This document shows, in pieces, positions 46,957 to 55,476 of a stretch of DNA of 64,000 nt. The position numbers and the translations under genes are program-made. The notes under the pieces were generated by a model. That model searched no databases, was not told where the DNA came from, and was given only the letters and a program-made list of their open reading frames with translations. Source of the stretch: CAVVXN01 sp963772585 (GTDB taxonomy: Bacteria; Planctomycetota; PLA2; JAEUHO01); contig CAVYXV010000010.1 of assembly GCA_963772585.1 (NCBI GenBank), positions 620,001 through 684,000 on the forward strand, in the 5' to 3' direction. Each line of letters begins with the position of its first letter. The stretch's first letter is position 1.

Positions 46957-47687
46957 GGCCCCTCCTTCGGCGACGTCGCGGCATTCTCCGGATCGACGGT
47001 CACGCCGTCGAAGACCGCGCGACCGATGCGCACGTCGGTGGCGCCTTCCTCGACGGCCCACTCGAAGTCGTCCGTCATCCCCATCGACAGCCGGGAAGGA
47101 GGCGGATCGCCGAGACCGGCCCGAACCGCGTCGTCACGGATCTCGCGCAGGGTGCGGAACGCCGCGCGCGTCTCCGCCTCGTCCGCCTCCAGGCGGGCCA
47201 TGGTCATGAACCCCACGAGGTCCAGGTGGGGGAGGGTGAGGAGGGATTTCACGAAGGACCGGGTCTCCGACGGATCTACCCCTCCCTTGGCGGGGTCCAG
47301 GGCGGCGTTGACTTGGATATATACGGGCCATCGACGGCCAATGCTCGCGAGGACCGACTCGATGCGGTCGGCCAGCCGCCCGGAGTCGAGGGCGTGGAAG
47401 ACGTCGAAGAGTTCCACGGCGCGGGCCACCTTGTTGCGCTGGAGATGGCCGATGCCGTGCCAGACCAGCCCCGGCGGCGCGCCGGGACGCCGGGAGGCTG
47501 CGGCCACGACCCGGTTCTCGCCCACGTCCCGGACGCCCAGGCGCGCGAGGAGCCCGAACACCGCCGGCGGGGCGGACTTGGTCACGATCACCATGCGAAC
47601 GGCCTTCGCCGAGGACGCGCTCCGCGCCCGGGCGCGGTCGACCCGGACCGTCAGGTCCTCGATGTTCTTGCTCAGGCGGGACAGCAC
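46953..47687 (-). CDS. YggS/PROSC-family PLP-binding protein
   Basis: 244 residues, the usual size. It binds pyridoxal phosphate and helps PLP and amino-acid homeostasis. The PLP lysine is in MVIVTKSAPP (the common form is VAVSKT). Then LGVRDVGENRV, VWHGIGHLQRNKV, VYIQVNAALDPAKGGVDP and SRLSMGMTDDFEWAVEEGAT match well. Start GTG 47687 fits the family N-terminus (LSRLSKNIEDL) but lacks a ribosome site; a run of ten C bases lies 5 bases before it. The stop overlaps the kinase GTG. Confidence 0.9.
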   Translation of the reverse strand: MLSRLSKNIEDLTVRVDRARARSASSAKAVRMVIVTKSAPPAVFGLLARLGVRDVGENRVVAAASRRPGAPPGLVWHGIGHLQRNKVARAVELFDVFHALDSGRLADRIESVLASIGRRWPVYIQVNAALDPAKGGVDPSETRSFVKSLLTLPHLDLVGFMTMARLEADEAETRAAFRTLREIRDDAVRAGLGDPPPSRLSMGMTDDFEWAVEEGATDVRIGRAVFDGVTVDPENAATSPKEGP

Positions 47688-47824
47688 GGCGAGGGGGGGG
47701 GGTTCGGAAGCACCCGATCGTAGCCCTGGAGCGCGTCCGCGGACAGCAAAACGGCGGGAGCGAAGGGTGGCCCTAACCCGTGGAATCGAGCGGACTTTGG
47801 GTGCGCCGCCCGTTTCACTCTTCC

Positions 47825-47853
47825 TTGACACTGCGGGGTCCGAGGCCTATACC
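47825..47853 (+). promoter_or_regulatory. Sigma-70-like promoter of the beta-propeller gene
   Basis: TTGACA, 17 bp, TATACC: the best promoter match in the window. The start codon lies about 150 bp further on, so a leader of about 140 nt is expected. It contains GGAGGC and GCCTCC arms near 47874-47904 that could pair. Confidence 0.65.
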
Positions 47854-48001
47854 TTGGCCGCTGTAGGAGGTGCGGGAGGCCGCGTGCAGGGAGCCTCCGC
47901 GAGAGCCTCGGTCCCCTCCGTGTCCGTGAGGAAGCGAGCGGGCGCGGGGACGTGTTCCCCTGCTTGCACAGCCAGCCTGTCCACCAGCGAGAAGTACGAC
48001 C

Positions 48002-49264
48002 ATGCGAGGGATCTTGCGCGCACCTAGCCTCTGGACCGCTGTCGTCCTCGTCGCCCTGGCCTGCGGCCCGGTGACGACCCCCGTCACGGCGGGCGACGGC
48101 CTCAAGCCGGAGCGCCCGGCCACGGAGGGTCAGGTCGGCACGCTCGCCGACCTCGGCGAGCGTGCCCTGGAACGCCTGCCCTGGGACGTGCACATCGTCC
48201 GGGCCAACCTCTCCGCGCGCCGCCCCATGGCGGTGGCGGGGGCGTACCTGATGCAGGACGACCTGCTGATCGTCTCGCAGACGGGCCTCGTCTACCCGAT
48301 GGCGCGCGAGGACCTGTCGGTCCGCTGGGTGAACTCGCTGAAGGGCCCGCTGGCCGCCGTGCCCGGGGAGGGCCCGTCCGAGTACGTCTTCCTCGTGAAG
48401 GCACAGAACAGCTACTGGATCCACGCCTTCTCCAAGCGGAGCGGGGCGGAACTCGACCGGTTCCCGGTCCAACTCCCCTTCGCCGCGACGGGCGGCGTCG
48501 ACTCCGATGGGAGCCGCGTCTACGTCGGGTCGCTCGGCTCCCCCGGCCACAACCGGATCCTCGAGGAGATCAGCCTCGCCGACGGACGGCGCGGGGCCGG
48601 GCGGACCGCGCCCGGGCTCCTCTGGGCCGCGCCGCAGGTGGACCCGTCGAACGCCAGCCTGATCCTCGCCTGCGAGAACGGCGTCATCCTCTCCATGGGC
48701 ACGGGCCTGAACGCCCCCGAAGAGCCGCTCTGGAGGCAGAAGATTCCGGGTGCGATCAGCGCCACCCCCGTCGTGACGCCCGCCCAGGTGGTCGTCGGCT
48801 CGCAGGACGGGCTCTTCCGCGGCATCGACCTCGCCACGGGCGAGGTCCTCTGGCTCGAGGGGACGGACGCACCGATCAAGGTGCGCCCGTGGGTGCTGGG
48901 GCAGAACACCGTCTCGCGGCGGTCCGCAGGTGTCGAGGGGGCACCGCCGATCGAGGTCGAGGTCTACAGCGGCATCGCCTTCGCCAAGAACCGGGCCGGG
49001 CTCTCGGCCTTCGACCTGCAGACCGGGGCGCCCCTCTTCCGCGAGAAGGACGGGCGAAAGCCCGTCGCCCGCTACGGGCGCTGGGTCGTGACGCTGAACG
49101 AGCACTGCAACGCCGTGTTCCGGGACATGGAGTCGAACTACGGCGTCGTGGACCGGCTCCCGCTCCAGATGTTCGATCTCATCCCGACGAACACCAGCGG
49201 GGGCGCCATCTACGGCGTGACCCACGACGGCGGGATCGTGGCGGCGATTCCGAAGAAGAACTAG
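48002..49264 (+). CDS. Secreted PQQ-like beta-propeller protein
   Basis: 420 residues. The signal peptide or lipoprotein leader is SLWTAVVLVALACGPVTTPV; the cysteine in LACGP may be lipidated. The rest consists of beta-propeller strands: YLMQDDLLIVSQTGLVYPMA, ATPVVTPAQVVVGSQDGLFR and GIDLATGEVLWLEG, which are PQQ/BamB-like blades (G-x-x-x-A-x-D-x-x-T-G). It probably scaffolds or binds ligands in the envelope. Its stop codon TAG lies inside the terminal CTAGTGT of repeat copy C. Confidence 0.85.
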   Translation: MRGILRAPSLWTAVVLVALACGPVTTPVTAGDGLKPERPATEGQVGTLADLGERALERLPWDVHIVRANLSARRPMAVAGAYLMQDDLLIVSQTGLVYPMAREDLSVRWVNSLKGPLAAVPGEGPSEYVFLVKAQNSYWIHAFSKRSGAELDRFPVQLPFAATGGVDSDGSRVYVGSLGSPGHNRILEEISLADGRRGAGRTAPGLLWAAPQVDPSNASLILACENGVILSMGTGLNAPEEPLWRQKIPGAISATPVVTPAQVVVGSQDGLFRGIDLATGEVLWLEGTDAPIKVRPWVLGQNTVSRRSAGVEGAPPIEVEVYSGIAFAKNRAGLSAFDLQTGAPLFREKDGRKPVARYGRWVVTLNEHCNAVFRDMESNYGVVDRLPLQMFDLIPTNTSGGAIYGVTHDGGIVAAIPKKN

Positions 49265-49490
49265 TGTCCTGAGTCGCAACTTCGTGGGCAAGGGACGACG
49301 CCCGGAGGGACCCCCCGAGGGTGTCCCTCCGCGGCGATCGCCTCCGGTCGGCGCGCTGGATGGGGAGCAGAGGCCCCACGAGGTCGACGCCGCGTACGAC
49401 CGTACGCAAGGAGGACGACGGGGGCCGATCGCCCCCAGGCCAGCGTGCTGCACGGCCTCATGGATGGGAACGTCCGGCACGGCAGACTGG
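49261..49490 (+). repeat. 230-bp repeat family, copy C
   Basis: Begins CTAGTGTCCTG and ends GGCAGACTGG. Internal parts: GCGTACGACCGTACGC (49392-49407, 7-bp inverted repeat) and GGGGGCCGATCGCCCCC (49420-49436). Same orientation as copy A. It lies at the stop of the beta-propeller gene. Confidence 0.75.
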
Positions 49491-49949
49491 CCTGCGCGAC
49501 CCACGAACGGACGTGGACATCGCGCGGCCCTGCCGCGCATCTCGCCTCCGGAGCCTGGGTTGCTCGTCGTCGGCGACTCCGTGGGGTCGCCTTCTCCTCG
49601 CGCCTTGCCCTCGAACCCGACGAGCCATGCGCCAGGACACCGCTGTCGTCGTGAAGAGAGGACGGCTTGCGGGCGGTGCCTCCTGGCGGATGGCGACGTC
49701 CGGCGGTCCCGTCGCGCGCTTCCCGGGCAAGTCCGGCCAGGCCCACCGTCGGGGCGCCTGCGGCGTCCCCGGCGGGGCCGACCGGGGTCCTGCCGCCGGG
49801 GGTCGGGAAGGCCAGTGGGACGGGCGGCCCGCCCGGAGGGCCCCTCCGTCCCGAGGGAAGCGCGTGGGAGTCGGGAACCCTCCTCGCCGCGTGGGGCCCT
49901 CCCGGGCGAGAGGCGTACACTGTGGTGCGCGCCCCTGCGAGGTACACGC
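49491..49949. other. Gap, no gene seen
   Basis: 459 bp of GC-rich sequence with several short imperfect repeats but no start-plus-ribosome-site and no protein-like frame. A possible -10 box TACACT lies at 49916-49921, before tatA. Confidence 0.3.
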
Positions 49950-50228
49950 ATGTCTGCCTTCCCTCTCCCCTCCGTCTTCGCGGGCCTCCCCGGCGGCTAC
50001 GAGGTCTGGATCATCCTGGTGGTGATCCTGCTGCTCTTCGGAAGCCGCATCCCGAAGGTCGCCCGGAGCCTCGGCCAGGGCATCAGCCAGTTCAAGAAGG
50101 GGCTGAACGAGGCGGTCGAGATGGGCAGCGACGACGAAGAAGAGGACGAGGAGAAGCAGCCGCCGAAGGAGGAGAAGCGGCTGGAGGACGGCGCGAAGTC
50201 GAAGACGTCCAACGCCCAGACGCCGTAG
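49950..50228 (+). CDS. tatA: Sec-independent translocase component TatA/TatE
   Basis: 92 residues from ATG 49950 with GAGG seven bases upstream. One membrane helix (EVWIILVVILLLFGSRIPK) is followed by the amphipathic helix VARSLGQGISQFKKGLNEAV, the hallmark of TatA. The hinge FG and basic residues are present. The tail is highly acidic then lysine-rich. It forms the pore-like oligomer for folded proteins. TatB and TatC are not in this window. It converges on tilS. Confidence 0.94.
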   Translation: MSAFPLPSVFAGLPGGYEVWIILVVILLLFGSRIPKVARSLGQGISQFKKGLNEAVEMGSDDEEEDEEKQPPKEEKRLEDGAKSKTSNAQTP

Positions 50229-50268
50229 CCGTCACGCACGGCCTTCGCCCACCGGCGGCGGAGACGCG

Positions 50269-51669
50269 TCAGCGCGGGACGCTCTCGATTCGCGCGGGCG
50301 GCTCGACCGCCGGGGGCGCGAGCGCCAGCCGGACGACGCGCCGCGTCGTCGCGCCCACCTCGAGCCCCGCCGCCTCCCGGTAGCCCGGCACCCATGCGAC
50401 GGCGTCCGGCCCGGCCACGACGAGCAACCGGGGCCGAAGCCACGAGGGCGCGCCCTGGCGCGCGAGCCAGGGGAAGAGGGGCCTTGTGGCGGCGGACGCG
50501 GCGCCCCGCGGTCGGAAGCGGTCGTCGGGCCGGGCGCGGCGAAGGCGATGGCCCTCGCCCAACCGATCCCCGTCGAACACGGCCTCGTGGGGGTGGCGCG
50601 AACGGAGGAATCGAGCGAGGTCGAAGGCGCCCGTCGTCTCCTCCCGGACGAGGCGGGGGAGCGGGGCGCCATCCCATCCCGCCCGGCGGTAGAAGAACGC
50701 CCGGCGGCTTCCGACGCGCAACGCGAGCGAGTGCGGGAGATCGACGGCGCCGGCGTCGAGGAACGCCCGCCGCGCCAGGGAGATGTGCCGCGCGGTGAGG
50801 TAGGGGCCGTCGCGATCGGCGGCGACGTCCCGGCCCCAGGTCCGCAGCGCCGTCTCGAAGAGGCGCGGGCCAAGGGCGAGCAGGGCCGCGCGATCCACCT
50901 CCGTCGCGCCGGCAAAGGGGCGGGGGCGGCGCCGGCCGGCGAGGCGGAACGAGACCTCGTGCTCCCTGCCGAGGAACCGCCGGCGCACGCGGGCGGCGAA
51001 GCGCGACAGTCGGATCTCGCGCCGGGTTCCCGCACGGAGAAGGTCCCGCCGCGCCCGGGTGCGGTCGCGCGAGGCGTCGTCGTTCGTGACGTCCTCGCGC
51101 CAGCGGGCGCCGCGAGCGAGGAGCCACGCGCGAAGCGCCCGCGGATCGAGGTCGAGGAGGGGGCGCACGACCGCGACGCCGTGGCCGGCGAGCGGACGGC
51201 AGGGCTCGATCCCGCGAAGGCCGTGTCGGCCGCTGCGGCGGGCGAGCCGGAGAAGGACCGTCTCCGCCTGGTCGCGGCGATGGTGGCCGGTGGCGATGCG
51301 CGTGGCACCGAGGCGACGAGCGAGGCCGGCGAGGGTGGCGTAGCGCCACCGGCGTGCAGCGTCCTCGCTCGGCACGGGGGCGGGCGGGGGACCCGCACGG
51401 TGGACCGCGAGGCCGCGCGCGCGGGCGAAACGATCGACGACCTCCGCGTCGGCCCGAGCCTCCGTTGCGCCGCGCCATCCGTGGTCCAGATGGGCGATGG
51501 CCGGGGGCCGGAGGAGGCCCGCGTCGGCGATCTCGCCGAGAAGGCCGGCGAGGGCCAGGGAGTCGGCGCCCCCGCTCACCGCGACGAGCACGCCCTCCTG
51601 AGGCCTCGCGAGGTCCCCGAGGAGGATTTCCCGATGGACGAGCGCGGCGAGCGGCGACAGCCCCGGCAC
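50269..51669 (-). CDS. tilS: tRNA(Ile)-lysidine synthetase
   Basis: 466 residues from GTG 51669. The PP-loop is LVAVSGGADSLALAGLL (residues 28-44). It adenylates C34 of tRNA-Ile(CAU) and attaches lysine, converting its specificity from AUG to AUA. The motif ATRIATGHHRRDQAETVLLR and the region GLRGIEPCRPLAG are typical. The C-terminal domain is arginine-rich and less conserved. It is divergent from gap. Confidence 0.93.
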   Translation of the reverse strand: MPGLSPLAALVHREILLGDLARPQEGVLVAVSGGADSLALAGLLGEIADAGLLRPPAIAHLDHGWRGATEARADAEVVDRFARARGLAVHRAGPPPAPVPSEDAARRWRYATLAGLARRLGATRIATGHHRRDQAETVLLRLARRSGRHGLRGIEPCRPLAGHGVAVVRPLLDLDPRALRAWLLARGARWREDVTNDDASRDRTRARRDLLRAGTRREIRLSRFAARVRRRFLGREHEVSFRLAGRRRPRPFAGATEVDRAALLALGPRLFETALRTWGRDVAADRDGPYLTARHISLARRAFLDAGAVDLPHSLALRVGSRRAFFYRRAGWDGAPLPRLVREETTGAFDLARFLRSRHPHEAVFDGDRLGEGHRLRRARPDDRFRPRGAASAATRPLFPWLARQGAPSWLRPRLLVVAGPDAVAWVPGYREAAGLEVGATTRRVVRLALAPPAVEPPARIESVPR

Positions 51670-51833
51670 GAAAAGCCCCCCGAGGAGATTTCCCCGATGC
51701 TACCCCGTGGCGGACTCGGGCCGTCCCTCCGAAGCCGGGGCCGGGTGCGGTCGGTATCCTCTGCGGCGGACCCTGACAGGCACGCGACGACCCGTCGGCG
51801 ACGGGGCGCCCTCCGTGGCGGAGAGGATTGGAC

Positions 51834-52850
51834 ATGGCGATCGAGATCGGGATCAACGGATTCGGCCGCATCGGGCGCATGGTGTTCCGCCTGCTCTACG
51901 AGAAGCGGGATCACTTCCGGGTCGTCGCGATCAACGACCTCGGCGACGCGCCCACGATGGCGCACCTGCTCAAGTACGACTCCACCCAGGGGATCTTCCC
52001 GGAGCGGGTCGCCGTGGAGGGCAATACGCTGATCGCGGGGGAGTGGCGCGTGCCGATGCTCTCCGAGAAGGACCCCGCAAAGCTCCCGTGGGACCAGCAC
52101 GACGGCCCCATCGTCCTCGAGTCGACGGGCGTCTTCCGAAAGCGCGAGCAGATCCAGCAACATGTGGAGGGCGGCGCCTCCAAGGTGCTGTTGACCGTTC
52201 CCCCCAAGGACGAACTCGACGCCCTGATCGTGCTCGGCGTGAACGACGACACGCTGAAGCCGGAGCACCGGCTCGTCAGCAACGCCTCCTGCACGACGAA
52301 CTGCCTCGCGCCGGTCGCGAAGGTCCTCCACGAGGAATTCGGCATCGTCCGCGGGCTGATGAACACCATCCACGCGTACACGAATGACCAGCGGATCCTC
52401 GACCTGCCGCACAAGGACCTGCGCCGGGCCCGGAGCGCGGCGATCAACATCATTCCTACGACCACCGGCGCCGCCCGGGCGGTGGGGAAGGTCATCCCCT
52501 CCCTCGCCGGCAAGCTCGACGGCTTCGCCGTCCGCGTCCCGGTGGCCACGGGGAGCATCGTCGATCTGACCTGCATCCTGGAGAAGGAGACGACGGCGGA
52601 GCAGGTGAACGCCGCGATGAAGAAGGCCTCGGAGGGACCGCTGCACGGCATCCTCGGCTTCAGCGAGGATCCGATCGTCTCGAGCGACATCGTCCACAAC
52701 GACCACTCCTCGATCTTCGATCCCGGCCTGACGATGGCGAACGGCACGTTCGTCAAGGTCTGCAGCTGGTACGACAACGAGTGGGGATACAGCGCGCGCT
52801 GCCGGGATCTGCTGGAGCGCATGGCGGTCAAGGTCCCCGCGGGGGCCTGA
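51834..52850 (+). CDS. gap: Glyceraldehyde-3-phosphate dehydrogenase
   Basis: 338 residues from ATG 51834, which has GGAGAGG seven bases upstream. The NAD-binding start IEIGINGFGRIGRMVFRLL, the catalytic cysteine in NASCTTNCLAPVAKVLHEEF and the conserved SWYDNEWGYS near the end identify it. It oxidises glyceraldehyde 3-phosphate in glycolysis or the reverse in gluconeogenesis. A possible -10 TATCCT lies at 51755-51760. It begins a rightward cluster with rpe, accD and ppk2. Confidence 0.97.
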   Translation: MAIEIGINGFGRIGRMVFRLLYEKRDHFRVVAINDLGDAPTMAHLLKYDSTQGIFPERVAVEGNTLIAGEWRVPMLSEKDPAKLPWDQHDGPIVLESTGVFRKREQIQQHVEGGASKVLLTVPPKDELDALIVLGVNDDTLKPEHRLVSNASCTTNCLAPVAKVLHEEFGIVRGLMNTIHAYTNDQRILDLPHKDLRRARSAAINIIPTTTGAARAVGKVIPSLAGKLDGFAVRVPVATGSIVDLTCILEKETTAEQVNAAMKKASEGPLHGILGFSEDPIVSSDIVHNDHSSIFDPGLTMANGTFVKVCSWYDNEWGYSARCRDLLERMAVKVPAGA

Positions 52851-52856
52851 GACGTC

Positions 52857-53537
52857 GTGCCGGACGTGTCGCCGAGCGTGAGTTCCGAGGTGCGGGTCGC
52901 TCCGTCGATCCTCTCCGCCGACTTCTCGCGTCTCGGCGACGAGATCCGGGAGGCGGTGGAAGGCGGCGCCGACCTCCTCCACCTGGACGTGATGGACGGT
53001 CACTTCGTGCCGAACATCACCTTCGGGCCGCCGCTCGTCAGGAGCGTCCGCGCCACCACGGACGCGGTGCTCGACTGCCACCTGATGATCGACAATCCCA
53101 CCCGCTACGTGGAGGCGTTCTGCGATGCCGGGGCGGACTGGGTGAGCGTCCACGTCGAGGCGCCCGACGACGTGGCCGCCGCGTTGGCCGCGATCCGCGA
53201 GAGGGGGGCCCGCCCGGGCGTCGTCCTCAATCCAGACACCCCTCTCGACCGCGCGAGGCCCTATCTGGATGCCGCCGGCTTCGTGCTGATCATGTCGGTG
53301 TTCCCGGGCTTCGGAGGCCAGTCGTTCATCGCGGACGTCCTGGGCAAGGTCCGCACCCTCCGGGAGGAGGGATACGCCGGAGACATCGAGATCGACGGCG
53401 GGATCGACGAGACGACCGCGCCTCGGGCGATCGAAGCGGGCGTGAACGTGCTCGTCGCCGGGACGGCGGTCTTCAGGAGGCCCGATCGGGCGAGGGCGAT
53501 CGAACGCCTGCGTGCGACCGGACCGGGGAGGGAGTGA
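52857..53537 (+). CDS. rpe: Ribulose-phosphate 3-epimerase
   Basis: 226 residues from GTG 52857, 6 bp after gap. It interconverts ribulose 5-phosphate and xylulose 5-phosphate. The TIM-barrel motifs are APSILSADFSRLGDEIRE, LLHLDVMDGHFVPNITFGP, LDCHLMIDNP and VFPGFGGQSFIADVL, plus IEIDGGID. Metal-binding histidines and aspartates are present. The stop overlaps the accD start (TGATG). Confidence 0.96.
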   Translation: MPDVSPSVSSEVRVAPSILSADFSRLGDEIREAVEGGADLLHLDVMDGHFVPNITFGPPLVRSVRATTDAVLDCHLMIDNPTRYVEAFCDAGADWVSVHVEAPDDVAAALAAIRERGARPGVVLNPDTPLDRARPYLDAAGFVLIMSVFPGFGGQSFIADVLGKVRTLREEGYAGDIEIDGGIDETTAPRAIEAGVNVLVAGTAVFRRPDRARAIERLRATGPGRE

Positions 53538-54508
53538 TGGCGTTCTTCCGGAAGAAGAAGGAGATCCCGCACGGCTTGTGGATGAAGTGCTCGTCCTGCG
53601 GCAAGACGGTCTTCACGAACGCGGTCGAGGAGAACCTCAACGTCTGTCCCGAGTGCGGTTTCCACATGAAGATCAAGGCGCACGATCGCGTGAAACTCCT
53701 GATCGACGAGGGGACCTTCGAGCCGATCGGCGAGGAGGTGGCGCCGACCGACACCCTGCGCTTCATGGACCGGGAACCGTACGACGAGAAGCTGAAGCGC
53801 AGCCAGACGAAGACCTCCCTGACCGAAGCGGCCGTCGCGGGGCGCGGTCGCCTTGGCGGCCGTCCGGTCACGCTGTGCGTCCTGGACTTCGGGTTCATGG
53901 GGGGGTCGATGGGCGTCGTGGTCGGGGAACGGGTGGCGCTCGCCGCCGACGACGCGCGCGAGCGCGAGGTTCCGCTGATCGTGGTCGCCACGTCGGGGGG
54001 GGCCCGGATGCACGAGGGCGCGCTCTCGTTGATGCAGATGGCGAAGACGAGCGCGGCGATCGGGCAGCTCAAGGACGCCAAGCTGCCCTACGTCGCCGTG
54101 CTGGCCGACCCCTGTACGGGCGGCGTCTCCGCCTCCTTCGCCGCCCAGGGCGACGTGACCCTCGCCGAGCCGGGTGCCCTGATCGGGTTCGCCGGACCGC
54201 GGGTGATCCAGGGCACGATCCGGAAGACGCTTCCGGAGGGATTCCAGCGAGCCGAGTTCCTGTTGGATCACGGCTACATCGATCGGATCGTGAAGCGCGC
54301 AGAGATGAAGGAGGAGATCGGTCGGATCCTCGATTACCTCTTCCCGCGGGGCGCCGAGGAGGCGACTCGCATCGCCGAGGCTCCGCCGCCGACGGACCCG
54401 GACGAGGGCGCGGACGCCCCGAAGAAGGAGGCCAAGAAGCCGGCCGAGAACAAGACGAAGAAGAAGTCCCGCAAGCCGAAGGAAACGGCGAAGAAGGACG
54501 GGGAGTAG
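53537..54508 (+). CDS. accD: Acetyl-CoA carboxylase carboxyltransferase subunit beta
   Basis: 323 residues. A zinc ribbon (MKCSSCGKTVF, then LNVCPECGFH) begins the protein, then the carboxyltransferase fold (GRPVTLCVLDFGFMGGSMG, SGGARMHEGALSLMQMAKTS, DPCTGGVSASFAAQGD). With AccA, it transfers carboxyl from biotin to acetyl-CoA, making malonyl-CoA for fatty acids. The last 40 residues are a lysine-rich, low-complexity tail after PPPTDPDEG. The start ATG 53537 overlaps the rpe stop. Confidence 0.96.
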   Translation: MAFFRKKKEIPHGLWMKCSSCGKTVFTNAVEENLNVCPECGFHMKIKAHDRVKLLIDEGTFEPIGEEVAPTDTLRFMDREPYDEKLKRSQTKTSLTEAAVAGRGRLGGRPVTLCVLDFGFMGGSMGVVVGERVALAADDAREREVPLIVVATSGGARMHEGALSLMQMAKTSAAIGQLKDAKLPYVAVLADPCTGGVSASFAAQGDVTLAEPGALIGFAGPRVIQGTIRKTLPEGFQRAEFLLDHGYIDRIVKRAEMKEEIGRILDYLFPRGAEEATRIAEAPPPTDPDEGADAPKKEAKKPAENKTKKKSRKPKETAKKDGE

Positions 54509-54524
54509 GAGGGAGGGAATCGGC

Positions 54525-55406
54525 TTGTTCGAGGCGCTGGGCAGTCCGTATCGGGTACCGTACGATGGCACGTTCCACATCGCCGACGCGCACACGAGGG
54601 CGCGGAAGCACGATCGTCTCGGCAAGAAGGAGGCGAAGAAGCGGCTCGAGGATCTGGTCGAGGGGATCGGGGAATGCCAGCATGTCCTCTGGGCCCGCGA
54701 CCGCCGTGCGGTCCTTCTCGTCTTCCAGGCCATGGACGCGGCGGGGAAGGACGGCACGATCCGCGCGGTCCTGACCGGCGTGAACCCGGCGGGCTGCGAG
54801 GTCCACTCCTTCAAGCAGCCCACGGCGCTGGAACTCGATCACGACTTCCTCTGGCGCACGCAGGTCCGCGCGGCGGAGCGGGGCCGCATCACCGTCTTCA
54901 ATCGCTCCTATTACGAGGAGGTCCTGGTGGTGCGGGTGCACCGGGAGCTGCTGAAGGACCAGCAGTTGCCGTACCGGATCGATCCGAAGACGATCTGGAA
55001 GGAGCGATACGAGTCGATCTCCGACTACGAGAAGCACCTCGCCCGCAATGGCACGGTCATCCTCAAGTTCTGGCTGAACGTCTCCAAGGAGGAGCAGCGG
55101 CAGCGCTTCCTCTCGCGCCTCGACGAGCCCGAGAAGAACTGGAAGTTCTCGTCGAGCGACGTGAGGGAGCGGGAGTCCTGGGACCGCTACATGGAGGCGT
55201 ACGAGGACGCCCTTCGCGCCACGTCGCGCCCGTGGGCGCCCTGGTACGCGATTCCCGCCGACGACAAGCCCGAGATGCGTGTGATCGTGGCGGGCATCGT
55301 CCTCGACACGCTACGGAGCTTCGCCCTGGAGTACCCCGAGGCGACGAAGGCGGAACGCGCGCGCTTCGACGACATGCGTCGCCTGCTCGATAGCGAGGGG
55401 GATTGA
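54525..55406 (+). CDS. ppk2: Polyphosphate kinase 2 family protein
   Basis: 293 residues; TTG 54525 has GGAGGGA upstream. The P-loop region LVFQAMDAAGKDGTIRAVLT and lid region FNRSYYEEVLVVRVH are PPK2 signatures, with FWLNVSKEEQRQRFLSRLDE and NWKFSSSDVRERESWD later. The single-domain length suits class I or III enzymes, which phosphorylate nucleoside diphosphates or monophosphates with polyphosphate. It faces the exopolyphosphatase gene across a 70-bp gap, so making and breaking polyphosphate are grouped. Confidence 0.93.
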   Translation: MFEALGSPYRVPYDGTFHIADAHTRARKHDRLGKKEAKKRLEDLVEGIGECQHVLWARDRRAVLLVFQAMDAAGKDGTIRAVLTGVNPAGCEVHSFKQPTALELDHDFLWRTQVRAAERGRITVFNRSYYEEVLVVRVHRELLKDQQLPYRIDPKTIWKERYESISDYEKHLARNGTVILKFWLNVSKEEQRQRFLSRLDEPEKNWKFSSSDVRERESWDRYMEAYEDALRATSRPWAPWYAIPADDKPEMRVIVAGIVLDTLRSFALEYPEATKAERARFDDMRRLLDSEGD

Positions 55407-55476
55407 GGAAGGAGGACCGTGCGCCACGCGGCGTGCTGCGCGGCGGCGATGGCCCTTCCCCCCCGGGCGAGCCGGG

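Noticed and set aside
47688..47831. Extended YggS start at ATG 47831
   Set aside because: It would translate through the C10 run and lie over the divergent promoter; the family N-terminus begins at GTG 47687.
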